Assembly (NCBI RefSeq): GCF_001305595.1
Contig: NZ_CP012406.1
Span: 310,001-374,000 of the forward strand
Source of the DNA: Azospirillum thiophilum
GTDB lineage: Bacteria > Pseudomonadota > Alphaproteobacteria > Azospirillales > Azospirillaceae
Direction of reading: 5' to 3'
Length of the DNA stretch: 64,000 nucleotides
Shown here piece after piece: positions 58,120-64,000 of this stretch; the stretch's first letter is position 1, and every line of letters starts with the position of its first letter. A model generated the notes under the pieces. It was not told the DNA's origin. It ran no database searches and saw only the letters and a list, made by a program, of their open reading frames with translations. Both the position numbers and the translations under genes were made by a program.

Positions 58120-58395
58120 ATGACCGGGTTCAGGAACGCACGTCCATGGATGCTGCCGGCCGGGCTGGCGGCGCTGACCCTGCTGGCCGGCTGCGGCGGC
58201 CCGCCGGCCTACCGCGACTGGACGGCCGGCCAGGACGTCCCGACCATCGCCTTCGACGAATGCAACGAACAGGTGGACAACGCCATGCGCCTGCGCGGCT
58301 ATCCCCTGCGCCCTCTGCCGGAGACGCCGCAATACGGCTACCGCAAGGAAATCTTCGCCCAATGCATGCGGCGCAAGGGCTATGCGAACGAGTGA
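58120..58395 (+). CDS. Small lipoprotein
   Basis: 91 residues with a lipoprotein signal peptide: MTGFRNARPWMLPAGLAALTLLAGCGG, lipobox LLAGC. GGAAGAG precedes ATG 58120. The mature part (TIAFDECNEQVDNAMRLRGYPLRPLPETPQYGYRKEIFAQCMRRKGY) carries two Cys likely forming a disulphide. Outer-membrane or inner-membrane lipoprotein of unknown role. Confidence 0.85.
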   Translation: MTGFRNARPWMLPAGLAALTLLAGCGGPPAYRDWTAGQDVPTIAFDECNEQVDNAMRLRGYPLRPLPETPQYGYRKEIFAQCMRRKGYANE

Positions 58396-58399
58396 CGCC

Positions 58400-58834
58400 T
58401 TACCGCCCGCCAGCGAAATGCAGGTAGGCCAGCACCCCGGCCAGCGAACCGATCAGGACCACCGCGAGATAGATGCGGAACGGCAGGGCGACCGCCTCCT
58501 TCGCCTTCGGCCGGCGGCCCGACTTCGCCGGCGCGGCCTTCGCCGGGGACCGGAGGCGGCTGCCCGTCGTCGGCCTGCCCTTCGTGGGCCCGCCCTTCGT
58601 GGGGTCGTACAGCTCGATCAGGGTCCAGTTGAACTCCATGCCCTCATAGGCCGAGTCGGCATTGTAATCGAGCTGGATCAGCCGGAAATAGGCGCGCGGG
58701 TTGACGCCGACCATGCGCTCGAACCGTGCCTTCGCCTGGGACAGTTCCTCCCCCACCTCCAGCGTCTTCCATCCCTTGCCGCGCGCCTTCTGGATGGCGA
58801 AGCGGGTCGGCTGGGGCGGGCGCGGAGAGGGCAT
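58400..58834 (-). CDS. Hypothetical protein with C-terminal membrane anchor
   Basis: 144 residues from ATG 58834. A soluble N-terminal half (RFAIQKARGKGWKTLEVGEELSQAKARFERMVGVNPRAYFRLIQLDYNADSAYEG), a basic linker with a repeated GGPTKGRPT unit, and a single C-terminal transmembrane helix (LPFRIYLAVVLIGSLAGVLAYLHF). No family recognised; conserved-looking N-terminal domain suggests a real gene. Confidence 0.7.
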   Translation of the reverse strand: MPSPRPPQPTRFAIQKARGKGWKTLEVGEELSQAKARFERMVGVNPRAYFRLIQLDYNADSAYEGMEFNWTLIELYDPTKGGPTKGRPTTGSRLRSPAKAAPAKSGRRPKAKEAVALPFRIYLAVVLIGSLAGVLAYLHFAGGR

Positions 58835-58904
58835 GTCGCACGGATGGTTCTGGGATGATCGGCCGCAGGGTATCATGAACCGGTTGCCGTGCTATCGTTC
58901 CGCG

Positions 58905-59498
58905 ATGCGAATTCAAACGATCCTCGCCCATCCCCTGCCGCAGAGCTTCGCCGCCGCCGTCCATGGCACGGCGGTGTCCGCCCTGCGGGCATCCGGCCAC
59001 GAGGTGATGGAGACCGATCTCTATTCCGAAGGCTTCGCGCCGGCGCTGACCGTCACGGAACGCGCCAGCTATTTTTCGCCGGACTATGACGCCTCGGCCG
59101 TCGCCGAACTCGTCGAGCGGCTGCGCTGGTCGGAAGGGCTGGTGTTCTGCTATCCGCATTGGTGGTTCGACCAGCCGGCGATCCTCAAGGGATACATCGA
59201 CCGCGTGTGGGGACCGGGCATCGCCTTCCGGCATGATCGGGACGGCGGCCGCATCCTGCCGCTGCTGACCGGGCTCCGCACGGTGGCAGTGCTGACCAGC
59301 TTCGGATCGCCCTGGTGGCTGGCGGAACTCTACATGCGCAATCCCGCCCGCCGAATCCTGAAGAAGGGCGTGCTGGCCGCCTGCGCACCGCAGGCGAGGC
59401 TGCGCTACCTCGCCCACTACGACATGGACCGGTCCACCGATGTCAGCCGGAAGCGGTTCCTCGGCCGGGTGGACGGCGCGATGCGCCGCCTCGCCTGA
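58905..59498 (+). CDS. NAD(P)H:quinone oxidoreductase, flavodoxin-fold
   Basis: 197 residues. Starts MRIQTILAHPLPQSFAAAVHGTAVSAL, the NQO1/MdaB-type N-terminus that binds FMN/FAD. LVFCYPHWWFDQPAILKGYIDRVWGPGIAF is the family's central block. Reduces quinones by two electrons to limit oxidative stress; the exact substrate is unknown. ATG 58875 (ten codons longer) has a better-spaced AGGG but lacks the typical N-terminal start, so 58905 is preferred. Confidence 0.85.
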   Translation: MRIQTILAHPLPQSFAAAVHGTAVSALRASGHEVMETDLYSEGFAPALTVTERASYFSPDYDASAVAELVERLRWSEGLVFCYPHWWFDQPAILKGYIDRVWGPGIAFRHDRDGGRILPLLTGLRTVAVLTSFGSPWWLAELYMRNPARRILKKGVLAACAPQARLRYLAHYDMDRSTDVSRKRFLGRVDGAMRRLA

Positions 59499-59510
59499 CC
59501 GCTCCGGCCG

Positions 59511-60965
59511 TCAGGCGAGCGGAACCGCATTGTTGCGGATGACCGAGGCATACCAGTCGTAGCTGGCCTTGGGCTTGCGGGCCAGCGTCTGGCGGTCGAC
59601 CTGGACCAGCCCGAAATGGCGGCGGTAGCCCTCCGCCCATTCGAAATTGTCCAGCAGCGTCCAGGCCATGTAGCCCTTCAGGTTGCAGCCCTCGTCGATC
59701 GACTTGGCGGCGGCCAGCAGATGGTCGCGCAAATAGCCGATGCGGTCGCGGTCCTCCACCCGGCCCGACGGCCCGACGCTGTCGGGATAGTCGGCGCCGT
59801 TCTCCGTCACATAGACCGCCGGATTGCCGTAGCTTTCCTGCAATTCGGCCAGGAACTCGCTCAGCCCGTCGGCCTCGACCGGCCAGTCCATGCCGGTCTT
59901 GCGCGTGCCCTCCGGCGCCGAGCCGTAGCCGGTGCCGAACAGCCCCTGCGGGTCGGGCTGCTGGTGCATGCGGCTGTAATAGTTGACGCCGAGGAAATCG
60001 ACCGGTTGCTTGATCCGCGCGAGGTCGTCCGGCTTGGCGATGCGGGCGAACTCGGCCTCCAGCAATTCCGGGAAGCGGCCTTTGAACAGCGGGTCCAGGC
60101 AGGACCGGTTCCACACCGCGTCCCACATCAGCGAGGCCGGATAGTTCGAATCGAGTCCGCCGACCGGCCAGGACGGTTGCAGCGACAGCACGGTGCCGAG
60201 TTGCCAGCCCTTGCCGCCGGCCTGCCGCAGCGCCGCCAGCGCCGTGCCCTGGGCGAGGTTCTGGTGGTGGATCGCCGCCAGACAGGTGTCGCGCCCGGTC
60301 ATCCCCGGCGCATGCCCGCCGGTGCCGTGGCCGAAGATGGCGACGACCGACGGCTCGTTCAGCATGACCCAGTTCTTGGCGCGGTCGCCCAGCCGGGCGG
60401 TCACCGCCAGGGCATAGTCGGTGAACCAGCCGGCGATGTCGCGGTTGGTCCAGCCGCCCTTGTCCTGCAACGCCTGCGGCAGGTCCCAGTGATAGAGGCA
60501 GGGCCAGGGCTGGATGCCGCGGGCCAGCAGCGCGTCGGTCAGCCGGTCGTAGAAGTCCAGCCCCTTGGCGTTGACCGTGCCGGTCCCCTGCGGCAGCACC
60601 CGCGGCCAGGCGATGGAGAAGCGGTAGGCCTTCATGCCGGCCCGCGCCATCAGCTCCACATCCTCGGCATAGCGGTTGTAATGGTCGCAGGCGACGTCAC
60701 CGGTGTCGCCGTTGGCGATCCGGCCGAAGGAATGGCTGAAGCTGTCCCAGATGCTGGGGCCGCGCCCGTCCGCCGCCACCGCGCCCTCGATCTGGTAGCT
60801 GGAGGTGGAGACACCCCACAGGAACCCGTCGGGGAAGGCGACCGACTTGACGGCGCCGGGGGCCGCCTGCACGCTTTCTCGGGTCAGCGCCGCCAATGCG
60901 CCGGTGCCGGCCGCAACGGCCGCCGTCGCCTTGAAGGCCGTCTTCAGGAAAGTCCGCCGCCGCAT
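59511..60965 (-). CDS. Tat-exported GH1 beta-glucosidase
   Basis: 484 residues. Twin-arginine signal RRRTFLKTAFKATAAVAAGTG at the N-terminus, unusual for GH1. The mature enzyme has SSYQIEGAV, acid/base Glu204 in MLNEPSV and nucleophile Glu388 in VYVTENGAD, the two GH1 catalytic motifs, spaced as in family enzymes. Expected to hydrolyse beta-glucosides in the periplasm after folded export. Monocistronic. Confidence 0.93.
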   Translation of the reverse strand: MRRRTFLKTAFKATAAVAAGTGALAALTRESVQAAPGAVKSVAFPDGFLWGVSTSSYQIEGAVAADGRGPSIWDSFSHSFGRIANGDTGDVACDHYNRYAEDVELMARAGMKAYRFSIAWPRVLPQGTGTVNAKGLDFYDRLTDALLARGIQPWPCLYHWDLPQALQDKGGWTNRDIAGWFTDYALAVTARLGDRAKNWVMLNEPSVVAIFGHGTGGHAPGMTGRDTCLAAIHHQNLAQGTALAALRQAGGKGWQLGTVLSLQPSWPVGGLDSNYPASLMWDAVWNRSCLDPLFKGRFPELLEAEFARIAKPDDLARIKQPVDFLGVNYYSRMHQQPDPQGLFGTGYGSAPEGTRKTGMDWPVEADGLSEFLAELQESYGNPAVYVTENGADYPDSVGPSGRVEDRDRIGYLRDHLLAAAKSIDEGCNLKGYMAWTLLDNFEWAEGYRRHFGLVQVDRQTLARKPKASYDWYASVIRNNAVPLA

Positions 60966-61098
60966 CGCCCGCTTCTCCGCATCCGCCGCCGGTCCGGCCG
61001 ACCGCCGTCCGTCGCCGCGCACTGTATGCAGTCCAACGGTTTTGGCAACGGGGGGATTACCCGAAGTGACGATTCGTCCATACCCCGGCATTCACCCC

Positions 61099-61158
61099 GA
61101 TTTGCCGGCCACGGATTTGCCTGGGCCAGATTTGCCCGCACCAGATTTCCCTGAGTCG
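61099..61158. repeat. Four-copy 15-bp tandem repeat
   Basis: GATTT(G/C)CC followed by a variable 7 bp occurs at 61099, 61114, 61129 and 61144, period exactly 15 bp. It lies in the 232-bp gap between the beta-glucosidase start and the twin-TM gene, which otherwise shows no feature. Confidence 0.75.
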
Positions 61159-61197
61159 CCATAGGCGCGGCCGAAATGCTGGGCTATAGTGCTTTCC

Positions 61198-61392
61198 ATG
61201 CACGAACTTTTCCCCATCCTGATGGTCATGGCGATGCTGGCGGTTGTCGGCTCGCTGTTCGTCGGCCTCTTCTTCATGGTCCGCGGCGGACAGGGCGATC
61301 CTCGCCGCTCCAACAAGGCGATGCGGCTGCGCGTGGCCCTGCAGGGCATTGCGCTGCTGCTGTTCGTTCTCGCCATCCTGACCGGGAGCTGA
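61198..61392 (+). CDS. Small twin-transmembrane protein
   Basis: 64 residues from ATG 61198: two membrane helices (LMVMAMLAVVGSLFVGLFFMV and LQGIALLLFVLAIL) joined by a short basic loop (RGGQGDPRRSNKAMRLR). This resembles the twin-transmembrane protein family of alphaproteobacteria (HIG1/DUF2909-like). It lies 9 bp upstream of the adenosyltransferase gene and may be co-transcribed with it. Function unknown. Confidence 0.75.
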   Translation: MHELFPILMVMAMLAVVGSLFVGLFFMVRGGQGDPRRSNKAMRLRVALQGIALLLFVLAILTGS

Positions 61393-61401
61393 GGGTCTTT
61401 C

Positions 61402-61971
61402 ATGGTTAAGCTGACCAGGATCTACACGCGCGGCGGCGACGCCGGGGAAACCTCGCTGGGCGATGGCAGCCGGGTGCCGAAGGGCGACCGCCGCGTCGCC
61501 GCCTACGGCACGGTGGACGAGGCGAACGCCGCCGTCGGGCTGGCCCGCCTGCACAGTGCGGCGCTGCCGGAGGCCGACGCGATGCTCGCCCGCATCCAGA
61601 ACGACCTGTTCGACCTCGGCGCCGACCTCTGCACGCCGGAGGAGGAGAACCCGAAATACCCGCCGCTGCGCATCGTCCAGGCCCAGGTCGACCGGCTGGA
61701 GGCGGAGATCGATGCGATGAACGCCGGGCTGGCGCCGCTGACCTCCTTCATCCTGCCCGGCGGTTCGCCGGCCGCGGCGCATCTGCATCTGGCACGCACC
61801 ATCGTGCGCCGGGCGGAGCGGCTGATCGCCGATCTGGCACGGCACGAGCCGGTGACCCCGGCGGCGCTGAAATACGTCAACCGGCTGTCGGACCATCTGT
61901 TCGTGCTGGGTCGGGTGGTGAACCGCAACGGGGCGGACGACGTGCTGTGGGTTCCGGGCGCCAACCGCTGA
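61402..61971 (+). CDS. Cob(I)alamin adenosyltransferase, PduO type
   Basis: 189 residues. The N-terminal ATP-binding motif YTRGGDAGETSLGDGSRVPKGD, YGTVDEANAAVGLAR and the C-terminal RTIVRRAERLIADL and RLSDHLFVLGR are diagnostic for the PduO/MMAB family, which converts cob(I)alamin to adenosylcobalamin in the cytoplasm. It lies before etfBA, a usual arrangement in Rhodospirillales. ATG 61402 follows a 9-bp gap after the twin-TM gene. Confidence 0.93.
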   Translation: MVKLTRIYTRGGDAGETSLGDGSRVPKGDRRVAAYGTVDEANAAVGLARLHSAALPEADAMLARIQNDLFDLGADLCTPEEENPKYPPLRIVQAQVDRLEAEIDAMNAGLAPLTSFILPGGSPAAAHLHLARTIVRRAERLIADLARHEPVTPAALKYVNRLSDHLFVLGRVVNRNGADDVLWVPGANR

Positions 61972-62024
61972 CCGCAGCATGACGGGGTGAAGGGTGGCGC
62001 CGCGCCGCGTGCGTCGGGGCATCA

Positions 62025-62053
62025 TTGACAGTGGTATTGTCAGATCCTATGGT
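62025..62053 (+). promoter_or_regulatory. Sigma-70-type promoter for etfBA
   Basis: TTGACA (62025-62030), 17-bp spacer, TATGGT (62048-62053), 71 bp before etfB. An inverted repeat TGACA-n7-TGTCA (62026-62042) overlaps the -35 and spacer and could be a regulator site. Confidence 0.6.
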
Positions 62054-62123
62054 CCGTTCGCAACCACAGCAATTTTCGCGGTGTTCGCCCTAATGGGCGC
62101 GCGCTCAGCAGCCAGGGTGAGTT

Positions 62124-62873
62124 ATGAAAGTCCTCGTCCCCGTTAAGCGAGTGGTCGACTACAACGTGAAGATCCGCGTGAAGGCGGATGGCAGCGGCGT
62201 CGAGACCGCCAACGTGAAGATGAGCATGAACCCCTTCGACGAGATCGCCGTCGAAGAGGCGGTGCGGCTGAAGGAGGCCGGTACGGCGACCGAGATCGTC
62301 GTCGTCTCCGTCGGCCCGACCCAGGCCCAGGAAACCCTGCGCACCGCGCTTGCCATGGGGGCCGACCGCGCCATCCTTGTGCAGACCGACGGGACGACCG
62401 AACCGCTGGCCGTCGCCAAGGTGCTGAAGGCGCTGGCCGACAAGGAAGCCCCCGGCCTCGTCATCCTCGGCAAGCAGGCGATCGACGACGACTGCAACCA
62501 GACCGGCCAGATGCTGGCGGCGCTGCTCGGCTGGGGCCAGGGCACCTTCGCCTCTAAGATCGTCGCCGGTGAGGGCAAGGTCGCGGTGACGCGCGAGATC
62601 GACGGCGGGCTGGAGACGGTCGAGCTGAAGCTGCCGGCGGTGGTGACCGCCGACCTGCGCCTCAACGAGCCGCGCTACGCCTCGCTGCCCAACATCATGA
62701 AGGCGAAGAAGAAGCCGTTGGAGACGGTCACGCCCGACGCGCTCGGCGTCGACGTGACGCCTCGGCTGACGACCTTGAAGGTGGTCGAGCCGCCCAAGCG
62801 CAAGGCCGGCGTCAAGGTGGCGGATGTCGCCGCCTTGGTCGACAAGCTGAAGACCGAAGCGCGCGTGATCTGA
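62124..62873 (+). CDS. etfB: Electron transfer flavoprotein beta subunit
   Basis: 249 residues. MKVLVPVKRVVDYNVKIRVKADG begins like EtfB; the AMP-binding loop VILGKQAIDDDCNQTGQMLAALLGW and the segment RYASLPNIMKAKKKPLE are family marks. With EtfA it accepts electrons from acyl-CoA dehydrogenases and delivers them to ETF-quinone oxidoreductase. A 16-bp gap to etfA implies one operon. Confidence 0.97.
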   Translation: MKVLVPVKRVVDYNVKIRVKADGSGVETANVKMSMNPFDEIAVEEAVRLKEAGTATEIVVVSVGPTQAQETLRTALAMGADRAILVQTDGTTEPLAVAKVLKALADKEAPGLVILGKQAIDDDCNQTGQMLAALLGWGQGTFASKIVAGEGKVAVTREIDGGLETVELKLPAVVTADLRLNEPRYASLPNIMKAKKKPLETVTPDALGVDVTPRLTTLKVVEPPKRKAGVKVADVAALVDKLKTEARVI

Positions 62874-62889
62874 GGGGGATGATCTGACC

Positions 62890-63837
62890 ATGGCCAACAT
62901 TCTCGTCGTCGCCGAACACGACAACGCGTCGCTGAAGCCCGCCACCCTGAACGCCGTCACCGCCGCTGCGAAGATTGGCGGGGACATCCACATCCTGGTC
63001 GCCGGCAAGGGCGCCCAGGCGGCGGCCGACGCCGCCGCCAAGGTCGCGGGCGTGTCGAAGGTGTTGCTGGCCGACGATGCCGCCTACGAGCACCAGCTGC
63101 CGGAAGACGTCGCCCCGCTGGTGGTCGCCACCGCCAAGGGCGGCTACGGCCATGTGCTGGCCGGCGCCACCTCGGTCGGCAAGAACCTGCTGCCGCGCGT
63201 CGCCGCGCTGCTCGACGTCGCCGCCATTTCCGACATCACCGCCGTGGTCTCCGCCGACACGTTCGAGCGGCCGATCTATGCCGGCAACGCCATCGCCACC
63301 GTGCAGTCCGCCGATGCGGTGAAAACCATCACCGTCCGCACCACCGCCTTCGAGGCTGCCGCCGCCGAAGGCGGTTCGGCCGCGGTCGAGAGCGTGTCGG
63401 GCACCGGCGCTGCCGGCCTGTCGGGCTTCGTCTCGGCCGAGCTGACCAAGTCGGAGCGGCCGGAGCTGACCGCCGCCCGCGTGGTGGTTTCGGGCGGGCG
63501 CGGCATGCAGTCGGGCGAGAATTTCCCGCTGCTGGAGGCGCTCGCCGACAAGCTGGGCGCCGCGGTCGGTGCGTCGCGCGCCGCCGTCGACGCCGGCTTC
63601 GTGCCCAACGATTACCAGGTCGGGCAAACCGGCAAGATCGTCGCACCCGACCTGTACATCGCCGTCGGCATCTCGGGTGCGATCCAGCATCTGGCCGGCA
63701 TGAAGGACAGCAAGGTGATCGTCGCGATCAACAAGGATGAGGAAGCGCCCATCTTCCAGGTCGCCGATTACGGCCTCGTCGCGGACCTGTTCAAGGCCGT
63801 GCCGGAGCTGACGGCCGAACTGGACAAGGCTCGCTGA
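62890..63837 (+). CDS. etfA: Electron transfer flavoprotein alpha subunit
   Basis: 315 residues. The FAD-binding C-terminal domain contains VVSGGRGMQSGENFPLLEALADKLGAA and QVGQTGKIVAPDLYIAVGISGAIQHLAGMK, the standard EtfA FAD motifs; N-terminal domain begins MANILVVAEHDNASLKPATL. Completes the heterodimer with EtfB; followed by hbd, linking it to beta-oxidation or butanoate/polyhydroxybutyrate metabolism. Confidence 0.97.
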   Translation: MANILVVAEHDNASLKPATLNAVTAAAKIGGDIHILVAGKGAQAAADAAAKVAGVSKVLLADDAAYEHQLPEDVAPLVVATAKGGYGHVLAGATSVGKNLLPRVAALLDVAAISDITAVVSADTFERPIYAGNAIATVQSADAVKTITVRTTAFEAAAAEGGSAAVESVSGTGAAGLSGFVSAELTKSERPELTAARVVVSGGRGMQSGENFPLLEALADKLGAAVGASRAAVDAGFVPNDYQVGQTGKIVAPDLYIAVGISGAIQHLAGMKDSKVIVAINKDEEAPIFQVADYGLVADLFKAVPELTAELDKAR

Positions 63838-63916
63838 TCCGGGACGCCCGCGGGGGCCGGCCGATCCGGCATCCGCGGGCGGACCTTCACACCCACATCC
63901 TTCGCGGGACAGCCCC

Positions 63917-64000
63917 ATGACCACGATCAAGAAGATTGGCATCATCGGCGCCGGCCAGATGGGCAGCGGCATCGCCCAGGTCTGCGCCCAGGCCGGCTAT
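63917..64000 (+). CDS. hbd: 3-hydroxybutyryl-CoA dehydrogenase, 5' end
   Basis: First 28 residues only, cut by the window edge. MTTIKKIGIIGAGQMGSGIAQ carries the NAD-binding G-x-G-x2-G of the HbdA/FadB family. etfBA-hbd is a common order in Rhodospirillales. GGGACAG before ATG 63917 is a weak ribosome-binding site. Confidence 0.85.
   Translation, partial: MTTIKKIGIIGAGQMGSGIAQVCAQAGY

Noticed and set aside
1..64000. CRISPR array
   Set aside because: No series of regularly spaced identical repeats was found; only the four-copy 15-bp repeat at 61099 and the serine-coding repeat.

Overview
The window is high-GC DNA from an alphaproteobacterium, most probably Azospirillum or a close relative in the Rhodospirillales. 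This rests on the gene content and on protein features: a divergent glpR / glpD-glpS glycerol locus, mlaEF beside alr, soluble cytochromes c, and a cobalamin adenosyltransferase followed by etfB-etfA-hbd. It is a chromosomal segment interrupted by one apparently complete, integrated siphophage genome of about 42.9 kb (13854-56727).

Left host flank (1-13853): glycerol catabolism (ABC ATPase, glpD, divergent glpR), GMP reductase, a LysM envelope protein, a dihaem cytochrome c and a cytochrome c', a LOG-family phosphoribohydrolase, dnaB with DnaA boxes in its upstream region, alanine racemase, the MlaE/MlaF lipid transporter core and an endonuclease III-like glycosylase. The last host gene on this side encodes a small DUF1178 zinc-ribbon-like protein. 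It is cut after about 20 codons by the phage. Its remaining codons lie on the other side of the element, flanked by a 13-bp imperfect repeat (TTCGACAAyATGG) that I interpret as attL/attR.

Prophage. Reading leftward from 38.7 kb is a lambda/HK97-type late module: TerS, TerL, portal, S49 protease, HK97-fold capsid, head-tail connectors, tail tube, G/GT chaperones with a GGGAAAC -1 slippery site, a 2418-residue tape measure, tail tip proteins, fibre, a glycine-rich tip protein, and a lysis cassette. From 48.6 to 39.3 kb, also leftward, is an early operon: a CII-like protein, several unknowns, a Prim-Pol, an MT-A70 methyltransferase and a D5-type primase-helicase. A switch region at 48.7-49.7 kb has two divergent XRE regulators and four copies of the operator-like palindrome ATGCGn4CGCAT. 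Rightward from 50.8 kb are accessory genes, then a Topo VI-A/Spo11-like Toprim protein translationally coupled to a DndC-like PAPS-reductase-family protein, then excisionase and a lambda-type tyrosine integrase next to attR.

Right host flank (56728-64000): a peptidoglycan-binding-domain protein, a small lipoprotein, a C-terminally anchored membrane protein, a flavodoxin-fold quinone reductase, a Tat-exported GH1 beta-glucosidase, a twin-TM protein, PduO-type cobalamin adenosyltransferase, etfB, etfA and the start of a 3-hydroxybutyryl-CoA dehydrogenase.

The most interesting novelty candidates are: the Topo VI-A-like / DndC-like gene pair; a winged-helix-like module shared by three separate phage proteins; a WYL-TerB fusion beside the switch region; an in-frame UGA splitting a DUF5131 gene; and the use of a protein-coding zinc-ribbon gene as the integration site. 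Family assignments were made by reading motifs, without database searches.
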